Assembly: GCF_009765735.1 (NCBI RefSeq)
Contig: NZ_LMUW01000035.1
Location: 587 to 38,676, forward strand
DNA: 38,090 nucleotides
Origin: Xenophilus sp. L33
GTDB lineage: Bacteria > Pseudomonadota > Gammaproteobacteria > Burkholderiales > Burkholderiaceae_C
Direction: 5' to 3'
In this document: one piece after another, positions 25,555 to 34,840 of the stretch
How the letters are laid out: the number at the start of each line of letters is the position of its first letter
How positions within the stretch are numbered: position 1 is the stretch's first letter
Notes under the pieces: model-generated
The model's input: the letters and a program-made list of their open reading frames with translations, nothing else
What the model was told of the DNA's origin: nothing
The model's database searches: none
Translations under genes and position numbers: made by a program

Positions 25555-26311
25555 AAACGGAGTCCATCGGCGATCAGCGCGAAGCTGATGAAGCCGAGGA
25601 ACATCACATCGAGTTTCTCGAAGCGAGAGAAGATGCGCCGGTAGCCTTTGAGGCGTCGGAACAATCGCTCAACCTCGTTGCGGCGCTTGTACATCTGGCG
25701 GTCGTACTCCCAAGGCTCAATCCGAGTCTTCAGCGGCGGCACGACAGGAATGAACCCCAGGTCGAGCGCCAGCTGCCTGGTCTCATTGCCTTCGTAGGCA
25801 CGGTCCATTAACAGATGCACTGGCCGATCCGGCCCGCCCAGGCGACGCAGCAGCGCACGGCCTTCGGGCGCATCGTGCGCTTGGCCGGGCGACAGCGAGA
25901 ACGTTATGGCCGTTCGAGCATCCGCGGCAACCATATGAATCTTGGTGTTCCACCCACCTCTGGATTTGCCGATGGCCTGAGGGCCGTTTTTTTTAACGCC
26001 CCGGTGCCATCGGGATGCACCTTGATGCTGGTGCTGTCCAGCGAGACAGCCTCGATCCTGATCCGAACGACCTGAGCACGCTGCAACTCCTCGAAGACCC
26101 GGTCGAGCACTCCAGCCTTGGACCACCGGTTCATGCGCGTGTAGATGGTGTGCCAATTGCCGAACCGCTTTGGCAGCCCGCGCCACTTGCAGCCGTGCTC
26201 GGCGACATACAGGATTGCATTCAACACACTCAGATTCGACAGGCTGACGTTGCCTCTTTGCAGTGGCAGGCAGTGCTCTATCTGGGCGAACTGGCTTGGC
26301 GAAATCTCCAT
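25548..26311 (-). CDS. IS5-family DDE transposase made by -1 programmed frameshift
   Basis: The first frame runs from ATG 26311 (MEISPSQFAQIEHCLP) to past the slip site. The second frame supplies the rest to TAA 25548. They join at A8 (25987-25994 on the plus strand as T8): reading GCG TTA AAA AAA and slipping back one base gives GALKKNGPQAIGKSRGG. The assembled protein of about 254 residues has the DDE residues in the expected places: Asp in SLDSTSIKVHPDG, Asp in LLMDRAYEG and Glu in RRNEVERLFRRLKGYRRI. It moves the element by cut or copy at CTAG. The first 12 codons upstream of 26311 are also open, with an alternative ATG at 26347. Confidence 0.9.
25987..25994 (-). other. Slippery A8 site for transposase frameshifting
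   Basis: Eight T on the plus strand read as A8 in the mRNA, at exactly the point where the two transposase frames overlap. This is typical of IS427-group elements. Confidence 0.8.
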
Positions 26312-26350
26312 GCACGAAGTATCTCGCATCGACCATGGTCTGATCAATTA

Positions 26351-26364
26351 GTGTTAACACGCCC
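26351..26364. repeat. Right terminal inverted repeat of the IS5-type element
   Basis: GTGTTAACACGCCC is the inverse of the left end with one mismatch. Its last base, C26364, read on the minus strand, supplies the G of the GST gene's TAG stop. Confidence 0.9.
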
Positions 26365-27089
26365 TAGCCCGGCAGCGGCCGCGCCCGCTGGTTGTAGAGG
26401 ATCTTGCGCCGCCGCTCCTGCTCCTCGGGCGTGACGCTGGCCGGGTCTTCCGCAGGCCCCGCGCTGACCGCCAGGCCGCGCTGCACCGCCGGCCGGGCCG
26501 ACAGCTCCTCGAACCAGTGCTTGAAGTGGCGGAACTCGTCCAGGTCGATGCCCTGCTGCTGCCAGTTCACCGTCCACGGATAGGCCGCGATGTCGGCGAT
26601 CGAATAGTCGGCGCCGCCCAGGTACGGCTGCGCATGCAGCCGATGGTTGAGCACGCCGTAGAGCCGGTGCACCTCGTCGTTGAAGCGGCGCTTCGCGTAG
26701 CTCTGGTCGCCGGCGCTTTCGGGCACGCGCGAGAAGTGGCCGCGCTCGCCGAACTTCGGACCCTGGTTGGCCATCTGCCAGATCACCCACTGCATGACCT
26801 CGTACTTCGCGCGCAGGTCCTGTTGCGGCCAGAGGCGGCCGGCCTTCTCGGCCAGGTAGAACAGGATCGCGCCGGACTCGAAGACGCTGATCGGCGCGCC
26901 GCCGCCCTTCGGCTCGGTGTCGACGATGGCCGGCATGCGGTTGTTGGGGCTGATCGACAGGAAGCCGTCGGCGAACTGGTCGCCGCGGCCGATGTTGACC
27001 GGCACCACCCGGTAGGGCATGCCCAGTTCTTCCAGCAGGATCGAGACCTTCTTGCCGTTCGGCGTGGGCCAGTAGTGCAGCTCGATCAT
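26364..27089 (-). CDS. Glutathione S-transferase family protein
   Basis: The 241-residue protein has the thioredoxin-like GST N-domain, MIELHYWPTPNGKKVSILLE, with the MPAIVD cis-proline motif (NNRMPAIVD) and the glutathione-binding Glu/Ser pair in SVFESGAILFYLAEKAG. The helical C-domain includes GGADYSIADIAAYPW. It resembles the YghU/YfcG group, so disulfide reductase or glutathione transfer activity on an organosulfur or electrophilic compound is plausible. It starts 4 bases after the CmcJ-family stop, so it is the last gene of the long leftward operon. Its stop TAG is made of the target duplication TA plus the first base of the inserted IS. Confidence 0.88.
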   Translation of the reverse strand: MIELHYWPTPNGKKVSILLEELGMPYRVVPVNIGRGDQFADGFLSISPNNRMPAIVDTEPKGGGAPISVFESGAILFYLAEKAGRLWPQQDLRAKYEVMQWVIWQMANQGPKFGERGHFSRVPESAGDQSYAKRRFNDEVHRLYGVLNHRLHAQPYLGGADYSIADIAAYPWTVNWQQQGIDLDEFRHFKHWFEELSARPAVQRGLAVSAGPAEDPASVTPEEQERRRKILYNQRARPLPG

Positions 27090-27093
27090 GGCG

Positions 27094-27945
27094 TCAGTCG
27101 AAGAAGGCGATGGTGCGGAACTCGATGCTCTGGCGCGGTGGCGTGCCGGGCGGCGTCGTCGGGTCGGCGAAGCCGGTGTGCGGCGCGAAGCGCGCGACCG
27201 ATTCGTCGGAGTCCCAGCACTTGATGAGCAGCGTCTCGTCCAGTTGCAGGTCGGGAACGTAGAGCCAGCGCTGCGCCGGGTTGAAGGCGACCGCATAGGT
27301 CTCGCCCTTGCGGTGCGGGAAGATCAGGTCCGATGCGACGAGGTCGTCGCGCCCGGTGGTGCTCGCATCGCCGAGGGCCAGCGGGCAGTCGCGCGCCGGA
27401 TGCCCGATCGGCCGCCAGACGTTGATGATCGCGGCGCGGCGCGCCAGTAAAGCCTCGGCCTGGTCGCCCATGATGTCGCGCACCCGCTGCGGGCCCGACA
27501 GCACCGTCTGGTCGACGTGCGCGCGGTTTGCCGGCTGGCGCGGCTCGCCGCGGGCGCGGTCGGCGGTGCCGCTCTGGCGGCGGCGCAGCGTGTGGTCGAA
27601 GACCACCACACGCGTGGCGCCGGTGACTTCCTTGACCAGTTCGGCGATCTCCGGATGGCCGAGCGCGAGGGTCTGCGCCTCGTCCCAGAAGTCGCGCACC
27701 GCGGTGGCATGGCGGGCCAGCGCGATGCCTTCGACGTCCAGGCTCAGGTGGCCTGCGATCGGCCGCGCGTCCTGCACCTGGACCGTGTGCGTCTCGTAGT
27801 CGCCGCGCGCCGCCGGCACGCCGGCGGGTGGCTCGCCGACATAGGTGTAGGGCTTGTCGGCACTGCGACGGATGAAGGTCAGCGCGGCCGGCACCGCGCC
27901 GAGCGTTCGTGCGGTTTCAGCGGGGGAGGCGAGTTCGATGGACAT
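27094..27945 (-). CDS. CmcJ/NvfI-family oxidoreductase
   Basis: The 283-residue protein matches the family that includes CmcJ (cephamycin 7-alpha-methoxylation), NvfI and fungal Asab1-like proteins. Signatures are VVVFDHTLRRR, the segment IINVWRPIGHPARDCPLALG, the core WLYVPDLQLDETLLIKCWDS and FAPHTGFADPTTPPGTPPR followed by QSIEFRT. Several members are Fe(II)/2-oxoglutarate oxygenase-like proteins; the substrate here is unknown. ATG 27945 follows AAAAGG by 8 nt. It sits between the transporter ATPase gene (88-base gap) and the GST gene, in an operon led by a TauD-type dioxygenase, so it may act on the imported organosulfur compound. Confidence 0.78.
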   Translation of the reverse strand: MSIELASPAETARTLGAVPAALTFIRRSADKPYTYVGEPPAGVPAARGDYETHTVQVQDARPIAGHLSLDVEGIALARHATAVRDFWDEAQTLALGHPEIAELVKEVTGATRVVVFDHTLRRRQSGTADRARGEPRQPANRAHVDQTVLSGPQRVRDIMGDQAEALLARRAAIINVWRPIGHPARDCPLALGDASTTGRDDLVASDLIFPHRKGETYAVAFNPAQRWLYVPDLQLDETLLIKCWDSDESVARFAPHTGFADPTTPPGTPPRQSIEFRTIAFFD

Positions 27946-28033
27946 GAAGCACCTTTTCGATTTCGAGGATCGTGGGACCTGAAAAGATTCTCCCCAAAGC
28001 CTTGTCCCCTGTTGGCGTCGGGGTGGCGCGCGG

Positions 28034-29101
<1,068 letters not shown>

Positions 29102-29123
29102 GCTGGAGTCCTTGAAATGAGGG

Positions 29124-30023
29124 TCAGTCCTTGATGCCGCCGGCGGTCAGGCCGCGCACCAGGTACTTGCGCACGAGCACCGTGAACACCACCACCGGCA
29201 GCATCACCAGCGTGCCGCCGGCCGCGATCTTGGACCACTCCCAGCCTTCGTACTGGAGGAAGTTGACGATCGCCACAGGTGCCGTGATGGCGTTGGTGCG
29301 GGTCAGGATGAGCGCGTAGAAGAAGTCGTTCCACGAGAAGATGAAGCACAGCACCGCGGTGGCCGCGAGGCCCGGCGCGGTGAGCGGCAGCGACACCCGC
29401 CAGAAGGCCTGCCAGATGCCGCAGCCGTCGATCCAGGCCGCCTCCTCGAGCGCGGCCGGCACCGCCTCGAAGAAGGTCTGCATCAGCCAGATCACGATCG
29501 CGAGGTTGAAGGTGAGGTAGACGATCGCCAGGCCGATCACCGTGTCCTGCAGGCCGAGGTACTGGTAGGCGAGAAAGAACGGGATCGTGAACGCGATCGG
29601 CGGCGCCATGCGGGTGACCAGGATCCACAGCGCGACCCGGTCGCGGCCCTTGAACTGCCAGCGCGTGAGCGCATAGGCCGCGGGCACGCCGATCAGCAGC
29701 GAGAAGCCGGTCGAGAGCGTGCTCACCAGGAGGCTGTTGCCGAAGGACTTCAGGAAGTTGCCTTGCAACAGGCTCGCGAAGCCCGCGAGCGTGGGCTTGA
29801 AGAGCAGGTTGTCGTCGAAGATTCCGCTCGCCGGCCGGAAGGCCAGTTGCACCAGCCAGAGGAAGGGCGAGAGGATCACGAGCAGCAACAGCGCCACCGC
29901 GATCTCGCGGCCGTGGCGCGCGAACCAGGTCCGCGAGCGCTGGCCCGACGCATGCCGCGGCCGATCGATCGCCGCAGGCGCCTGCGCCCGCGGCGCGGGC
30001 ATCGGTGGGCTAACGCTGCTCAT
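29124..30023 (-). CDS. MalG-type ABC transporter permease
   Basis: The 299-residue inner-membrane protein has six hydrophobic helices and the cytoplasmic EAA loop EEAAWIDGCGIWQAFWRVSL, which docks on the ATPase. It ends LVRGLTAGGIKD, the usual MalG-type C-terminus. The first 35 residues are a polar Pro/Ala/Arg tail. Its start overlaps the MalF-type stop by 14 bases, indicating translational coupling. Confidence 0.93.
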   Translation of the reverse strand: MSSVSPPMPAPRAQAPAAIDRPRHASGQRSRTWFARHGREIAVALLLLVILSPFLWLVQLAFRPASGIFDDNLLFKPTLAGFASLLQGNFLKSFGNSLLVSTLSTGFSLLIGVPAAYALTRWQFKGRDRVALWILVTRMAPPIAFTIPFFLAYQYLGLQDTVIGLAIVYLTFNLAIVIWLMQTFFEAVPAALEEAAWIDGCGIWQAFWRVSLPLTAPGLAATAVLCFIFSWNDFFYALILTRTNAITAPVAIVNFLQYEGWEWSKIAAGGTLVMLPVVVFTVLVRKYLVRGLTAGGIKD

Positions 30024-30939
30024 CGGCGCTCCATCCCAGCTTGCCGACCGCCCAGCTCAGCACGAACACGCCGACCAGCATCACGGTCGCGATCGCGCTC
30101 GCGTAGCCCCAGTAGGAGAAGTTGAAGGCCTGCACGAAACCGTAGTAGTTGGTGACCTCGGTCACCGAGCCGGGGCCGCCGTCGGTCAGCACGTAGATCA
30201 GCGGGAAGGCCTTGAAGCTGTCGATCAGCCGGAACAGCGCGCAGACCACCAGCACCGGGCGAATGCAGGGCAGCACGATGTAGCGGAACAGCTGCCAGCG
30301 ATTGGCGCCTTCGAGCGTCGCGGCCTCGAGCGGGTCGTCCGGGATCATCTGCAGCGCGGCCAGCACCATCAGCATGGTGAACGGGAACCACTGCCAGGTG
30401 TCGGCCAGCGACACCGCCCACAGCGCCGTCTGCGGGTTCGCGATCAGCGAGCGCACCGGCCAGCCGAGCGCATCGAGCGCGCGGTGCATCGGGCTGACGT
30501 CGGGCGTGTACATGATCTTCCAGATCAACGCGACCACGATGGGCGGCAGCACCATCGGGATCAGGAACAAGGTGCGCGCGCCTTCGAGCAGCCTCGACTT
30601 GCCGTTCAGCAGCAGCGCCAGGCCGAGGCCGATCAGCAGCTGCAGCCCCACGCTGGAGACCGACAGCTTGGCCTGCACCGCGATGGAGGCCAGGAAGCGC
30701 TCGTCGTGCAGCAGCTGCCGGTAGTTCACCAGCGGATCGTCGAAGCGGAAGGTGCCGCCCGGATCGGTCAGCTGCAGCGGCGTGAAGCTGGCCACCAGCA
30801 GTGCGATCGCCGGCACCAGCGTGATCAGCAGCAGCACCGCCAGCGAGGGCGCCAGGCCGAAGAGGAAGGCGCGGCGGCGCTCGGCCTGCCAACCGTTGCG
30901 ATCGCCTCGAAGGGCGTCCGCGGTGATCGCCTGTGCCAC
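30010..30939 (-). CDS. MalF-type ABC transporter permease
   Basis: The 309-residue protein has six or more transmembrane helices and the EAA loop LEAATLEGANRWQLFRYIVL. GTG 30939 is chosen because GAGGG lies 8 nt upstream; another GTG at 30948 would put that site too close. Together with the MalG-type partner it forms the channel. Sequence alone does not give the substrate; family 1 importers mostly carry sugars, but some carry sulfonated or polyol compounds. Confidence 0.9.
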   Translation of the reverse strand: MAQAITADALRGDRNGWQAERRRAFLFGLAPSLAVLLLITLVPAIALLVASFTPLQLTDPGGTFRFDDPLVNYRQLLHDERFLASIAVQAKLSVSSVGLQLLIGLGLALLLNGKSRLLEGARTLFLIPMVLPPIVVALIWKIMYTPDVSPMHRALDALGWPVRSLIANPQTALWAVSLADTWQWFPFTMLMVLAALQMIPDDPLEAATLEGANRWQLFRYIVLPCIRPVLVVCALFRLIDSFKAFPLIYVLTDGGPGSVTEVTNYYGFVQAFNFSYWGYASAIATVMLVGVFVLSWAVGKLGWSADEQR

Positions 30940-30950
30940 TTCGTTCACCC

Positions 30951-32306
30951 TCAGAGCTTGATGCCGGCGCGCTGGATCTCGGCGACCGAATTCGCCTGCG
31001 CCTGCTGGAAGGCCTGCCTGGCCGACAGCTGCCCGCTGGCGATCAGCGCGATCGCCTTGTTCAGCTGCTGGTCGACCTGCGGATAGACCGCCACCGTGCG
31101 GTACTTCATGTGGCCGCTCCTGGCCGCCGATTCGATCGAGTCGAGCGCCAGCTTGCCCAGGTCGTTGCCGTTGATGACCTGCTGCTGGCGGAAGGTCGCC
31201 GACTCGATGTTCGAGCGTCGGCCCGGCGAGCCGTAGCCGGCCGCGATCGCACGCTGTGTGGTCTCCTTGCTCATCGCCCACTGGATGAAGGCCCAGGCGG
31301 CCTCCTTGTTCTTGGCGCCGGCCGGGATGCCGAAGGCGTGCACCGCGGTGCCCGGGAAGCGGCCGGCCGGTCCCTTGGGCACCAGGCCGAACTTGACGGT
31401 GTCGATCGTCTTCGTGCTGGCGCGGTCGCCGAGCTGCGCCAGGTAGAGCTGTCCGGCATCGGCGAAGTTGGTGCGGCCCGACTTGAGCGCCTGGGTCACC
31501 TGGTCCGGCTGGTAGGTGATCGCGCCGTCGGGGCCGAATTCCTTGAGCAGGTTGGCGTAATACTCGCCCGCCGCGATGGCCTCGGGCGTGTCGAGGGTCG
31601 GGTACAGGTCGTCCGGCGCCTTGCGGAAGATGTCGCCGCCGAAGGCGTGCAGGTAGGGCACGAAGGTCCAGCCGTAGTGGTTGTCGCTGACGAAACCGGC
31701 CACGCGTTCCTTCTGGTTCACCGCGCGCAGCACCTTCAGCTGGTCGTCGGTGCTGTCCGGGAAGGCCAGGCCGGCCTTCTGCACCAGGTCGAAGCGGGAG
31801 GAGGCCGACAGCAGCACCTCGACGTTCCATGGGATGCCGTAGAGCTTGCCGTCGCGGCCGGTCTCCGGCGCGCGGGCGCCGGGCAGGAAGTCGTTCAGGT
31901 CCCAGTCGGCCGGCGTCAGGTTGGGGTTGCGGACGTAGTCGTCCAGCGGCGTCAGCCAGCCGGAGTTGATCCAGCGGCTGGTGTAGATGTAGGTGACGTT
32001 GACCACGTCGAAGGCCGAGCCGTGGGTCGACAGCTCGAGGTCGGCGCGCTGGTTGTAGACCGGGAACGAGGGCGTGTCGAGGTTCACCTTGGCGCCGGTC
32101 GCGGCCTCGAATTCCGGGAGCCATTGCTGCAGCAGCTTCGGATAGGCGGCGCTGAAGGTGGAGACGTTCAGCGTCACGCCGGCGTATTTCTTCGCGCCGC
32201 CCTGGGCGGCGGCCAGTTGCGGCAGCAGCGCGGTAGCGGCGAGCGCGGCGCCGCCCTTGAGCAGGTGGCGGCGCTGCGGGTCGTGGATGCGGGAGTCTTG
32301 CGTCAT
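30951..32306 (-). CDS. Extracellular solute-binding protein family 1, Tat-exported
   Basis: The 451-residue protein begins MTQDSRIHDPQRRHLLKGGA, with a twin-arginine motif RRHLLK and cleavage near LAAA-QG, so it should fold before export to the periplasm. The mature domain is a type 1 solute-binding protein (YGIPWNVEVLLSASSRFDLV; FPGTAVHAFGIPAGAKNKEA; AWAFIQWAMSKE). Tat export of a family 1 binding protein is uncommon but known. It is the second gene of the operon behind the TauD-type dioxygenase, at a 28-base gap. The ligand is inferred, from neighbours only, to be an organosulfur compound such as a sulfonate, sulfated sugar or sulfate ester. Confidence 0.88.
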   Translation of the reverse strand: MTQDSRIHDPQRRHLLKGGAALAATALLPQLAAAQGGAKKYAGVTLNVSTFSAAYPKLLQQWLPEFEAATGAKVNLDTPSFPVYNQRADLELSTHGSAFDVVNVTYIYTSRWINSGWLTPLDDYVRNPNLTPADWDLNDFLPGARAPETGRDGKLYGIPWNVEVLLSASSRFDLVQKAGLAFPDSTDDQLKVLRAVNQKERVAGFVSDNHYGWTFVPYLHAFGGDIFRKAPDDLYPTLDTPEAIAAGEYYANLLKEFGPDGAITYQPDQVTQALKSGRTNFADAGQLYLAQLGDRASTKTIDTVKFGLVPKGPAGRFPGTAVHAFGIPAGAKNKEAAWAFIQWAMSKETTQRAIAAGYGSPGRRSNIESATFRQQQVINGNDLGKLALDSIESAARSGHMKYRTVAVYPQVDQQLNKAIALIASGQLSARQAFQQAQANSVAEIQRAGIKL

Positions 32307-32334
32307 GGCGGCGATGTCGATGAGGCGGTGGCGT

Positions 32335-33294
32335 TCAGGCGGTGGCGGTGATGACTTCGTCGATGCGCGCGTCGTTGGTCGCCTCCGGCCGGCTGCGGGT
32401 GCGGCTGCGCTGGCCGTCCAGCGCCACCGCCGAATCGCCGTGCACCGTGACGCGCCGGACCAGGCGCGGCTGGTTGCCGTAGTCGTTGATCGCGAAATGC
32501 TGGGTGGCGCGGTTGTCCCAGATCGCCACGTCGTCCTGGCGCCAGCTCCAGCGCACCGTGTTCTCCAGCCGGATCACGCGGTTTTGCAGCAACTCGAAGA
32601 TGCGCGCCGATTCGGTGCTCGAAAGCCCGACCAGCTTCTTGACGAAATGCCCGAGCAGCAAGGCCTTCTCTCCAGTGACCGGATGCACGTGCACCACCGG
32701 ATGCTCCGCCTCGTAGACCGCCGACACGAACACCTTGCGGTGATGAGCGAGCCGCTCCTGCTCGACCTGCACGCGGTCGGCGCCGTAGTCGTAGTCGTTG
32801 CTGTGCACTGCCCAGAGGCTGTCGGCCAGTTGCTTCAACTGCGCCGGCAGCCGCTCGTAGGCCAGCGCGGTGTTGGCCCAGACGGTGTCGCCGCCGAAGG
32901 CCGGGATCTTCACCGCGCGCAGGATCGAGATCTTCGGGAAGGCTTCCATGAAGGTCACGTCGGTGTGCCAGGAGTCGGCGCGGCCGCCGCCCTTGGAAGC
33001 GTCCAGTTCGAACAGCTTGGTGCCCGTCGGCGCCGGCACCGTGGGATGCGCCACGGTGCGGCCGAAGCGGGCCCCGAAGGCCTGGTGCGACTGGTCGTCC
33101 AGGTGCGACTGGTCGCGGAAGAACAGCACCTTGTGCTTGACCAGCGCCGCGTCGAGCTGCTCGATGGTCGCCGCCGGCAGGTCGGCGTGCAGCCTGAGGC
33201 CCTGCACCTCACCGCCGAGGCTGCCGGCCACGCGCCGGATGCGCAGGTCGCCGATGCTGGTGTCGATGGAAGATGCGGTCGTGTCGTGGCTCAT
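32335..33294 (-). CDS. TauD/TfdA-family Fe(II)/2-oxoglutarate dioxygenase
   Basis: The 319-residue enzyme has the facial triad His110-x-Asp112 (SWHTDVTF) and His266 (NRATQHFAINDYG), and basic residues near RLVRRVTVHGD (277-281) that bind 2-oxoglutarate. SILRAVKIPAFGGDTVWAN and HPVTGEKALLLGHFVKKLVG are typical of the taurine dioxygenase/alkylsulfatase (AtsK) group. Such enzymes hydroxylate next to the sulfur group and release sulfite or sulfate. Which one cannot be told. AGGAGA lies 8 nt before ATG 33294. It heads the transporter operon and lies 95 bases downstream of the LysR gene. Confidence 0.92.
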   Translation of the reverse strand: MSHDTTASSIDTSIGDLRIRRVAGSLGGEVQGLRLHADLPAATIEQLDAALVKHKVLFFRDQSHLDDQSHQAFGARFGRTVAHPTVPAPTGTKLFELDASKGGGRADSWHTDVTFMEAFPKISILRAVKIPAFGGDTVWANTALAYERLPAQLKQLADSLWAVHSNDYDYGADRVQVEQERLAHHRKVFVSAVYEAEHPVVHVHPVTGEKALLLGHFVKKLVGLSSTESARIFELLQNRVIRLENTVRWSWRQDDVAIWDNRATQHFAINDYGNQPRLVRRVTVHGDSAVALDGQRSRTRSRPEATNDARIDEVITATA

Positions 33295-33389
33295 CGGGAA
33301 TCTCCTGGAGGGTCTTGAAGTTGTCGGTGGATCGATCGGGGGCGCGAAGTCCGGTGGCAAGCCACCGGTTTCGATGAAGGAAATGCGCG

Positions 33390-34391
33390 TCAATGAGCGG
33401 CGCGCAATTGCCGCGCATCGGCGGCATGCACCAGCAGTTCCGCCAGCGCCGAGCCTTCGCCTTCTTCGGACGGCGCATTGCCGAGCGCTTCCTCGACCGC
33501 GGCGCGGTCCAGCGTCGGCGCGAAGCTCTCGATGAAGTCGTAGACGAAGCTGCGCAGGTAGGCGCCGCGCCGCACCGCCAGCTTGGTCATGTTGATGCCG
33601 AAGAGATGACCGGCATCGACCGCGCGCAGGCGCGTGTCGCGCTCGGCCTCGAAGGCGATGCCGGCGACGATGCCCACGCCGAGGCCGAGCTCGACATAGG
33701 TCTTGATGACGTCGGCGTCCATCGCAGTGATCGCCAGGTCGGGCTTGAGGCCGGCTTCGGCGAAGGCCAGGTCGATGCGGGTGCGGCCGGTGAAGCCGCT
33801 GTCGTAGGTGACCAGCGGATGGGCCGCGAGGCGCTCGATGGTCAGCTCGCCTTCGAGCAGCGGATGGCCGGGCAGGGCGATGAGCGAATGGGTCCAGCGA
33901 AAGCTCGGCATCGCCACCAGCTGCGGGTAGTCGCTCAGCGCCTCGGTGGCGATGCCGACGTCGGCTTCGCCGTCGAGCAGCATCTGCGCCACCTGCTTGG
34001 GCGAGCCCTGGCGCAGGTGCAGCTGCACGTTGGGGAAGCGGCCGCGAAACTCCTGCACCGCCATCGGCAAGGCATAGCGGGCCTGCGAATGGGTGGCGGC
34101 GATCGACAGCAGGCCCTGCTCCTGGGCGAGGAACTCCTGGCCGGCCTGGCGCAGGTTGTGGCTCTCGAGCAGCACCCGCTCGATGATCGGCAGCAGGTGG
34201 TCGCCGGGCGCGGTGAGGCCGGTCAGCCGCTTGCCGACGCGGGCGAACAGCGCGATGCCGAGCTCGTCCTCGAGCTCGCGGATCTGCCGGCTCACGCCGG
34301 GTTGCGAGGTGTGCAGCGCATGCGCCGCTTCGGTGAGGTTGAAGCCGCATCGGACGGCTTCGCGCACGGAGCGCAACTGTTGGAAATTCAT
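33390..34391 (-). CDS. LysR-family regulator of the CysB/Cbl type
   Basis: The 333-residue protein starts MNFQQLRSVREAVRCGFNLT, then LHTSQPGVSRQIRELEDELG and KRLTGLT, closely following CysB and Cbl (MNFQQLKIIREAARxxYNLTEVAxxLxTSQSGVSRHIRELEDELG). CysB senses N-acetylserine or O-acetylserine and Cbl senses APS; both activate genes for sulfate and sulfonate use. The effector region has ATHSQARYALP, typical of this clade. Met12 of the longer frame is chosen (34391) by family alignment. The C-terminal EEGEGSALAELLVHAADARQ tail is an extension. It is divergent from the molbindin gene and upstream of the TauD gene, and should control the whole locus. Confidence 0.9.
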   Translation of the reverse strand: MNFQQLRSVREAVRCGFNLTEAAHALHTSQPGVSRQIRELEDELGIALFARVGKRLTGLTAPGDHLLPIIERVLLESHNLRQAGQEFLAQEQGLLSIAATHSQARYALPMAVQEFRGRFPNVQLHLRQGSPKQVAQMLLDGEADVGIATEALSDYPQLVAMPSFRWTHSLIALPGHPLLEGELTIERLAAHPLVTYDSGFTGRTRIDLAFAEAGLKPDLAITAMDADVIKTYVELGLGVGIVAGIAFEAERDTRLRAVDAGHLFGINMTKLAVRRGAYLRSFVYDFIESFAPTLDRAAVEEALGNAPSEEGEGSALAELLVHAADARQLRAAH

Positions 34392-34618
34392 GGATGCCAG
34401 GCAAGAGTCGGTGCCGGTCAGCACTCGGCGGCCGATTCTGCGAGCGCTCCAAAAGATTCCGAACTACCGATTCGTTGCTTGCAAATAAGGCAATGATCTG
34501 AAGCGGTGCCTTCGTCGCGACCGCATCGAAATCCGCATCAGCAAACTCGGATTCCTTCTTTCGCAGGCGCGCGGCCCGTGCTCAGAATCGGCGCCCACAT
34601 CGCTTCGAGCCACGCTCC
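34392..34618. promoter_or_regulatory. Divergent promoter region of the LysR regulator and molbindin genes
   Basis: This 227-bp region lies between the divergent CysB-type regulator and the sulfur-compartment arm. At 34475-34484 TTGC-TT-GCAA is an inverted repeat, and TTGCTTGCAAATA fits the T-N11-A pattern of LysR sites. The region is AT-richer than its surroundings. It is the likely operator, but no base-level match to a known CysB site could be made by eye. Confidence 0.4.
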
Positions 34619-34840
34619 ATGCCATCCACCATCCAAGCCATCAATGTGCGCAACCAGTTTCGCGGCAAGGTGCGCGAAATCATTCGCGGCTCCGTCGTCT
34701 CCGAGGTCGACGTCGAGACGCCCTTCGGCATCGTGACCTCGGTCATCACCACGCGTTCGATCGACGAGCTCGAGCTGAGGGTCGGCTCCGAGGTCGTGGC
34801 GCTGGTCAAGTCGACCGAGGTGTCGCTCGCCAAGCTCTGA
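34619..34840 (+). CDS. Single-domain molbindin (TOBE/Mop), SsuF-like
   Basis: The 73-residue protein is one complete Mop/TOBE fold: NQFRGKVREIIRGSVVSEVD, then FGIVTSVITTRSIDELELRV and VVALVKSTEVSLAKL. Stand-alone molbindins bind molybdate or tungstate as multimers. In Pseudomonas putida the small molbindin SsuF sits in the ssu sulfonate cluster and is needed for organosulfur use, and this gene's setting among sulfur genes supports the same group. The true ligand here could be molybdate or another oxyanion. It starts the rightward arm, divergent from the CysB-type regulator. No strong ribosome-binding site precedes ATG 34619. Confidence 0.75.
   Translation: MPSTIQAINVRNQFRGKVREIIRGSVVSEVDVETPFGIVTSVITTRSIDELELRVGSEVVALVKSTEVSLAKL

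Larger units (their letters stand above)
25541..26364 (-). mobile_element. IS5-family insertion sequence, IS427-group-like, 824 bp
   Basis: The element is complete: 14-bp imperfect terminal inverted repeats (GGGCCTGTTAACAC at the left, GTGTTAACACGCCC at the right), a frameshifted two-part transposase and a TA target duplication (25539-25540 and 26365-26366) within CTAG. The IS427 group of IS5 inserts at such sites. It landed in the stop codon of the GST gene and pushed the histidine kinase gene away from it. No other copy is present in the window. Confidence 0.92.

Noticed and set aside
25548..26347. Transposase as a frameshift pseudogene
   Set aside because: The frames meet at A8 with a -1 geometry typical of the IS group, both inverted repeats and the TA duplication are present, and the DDE residues are complete.
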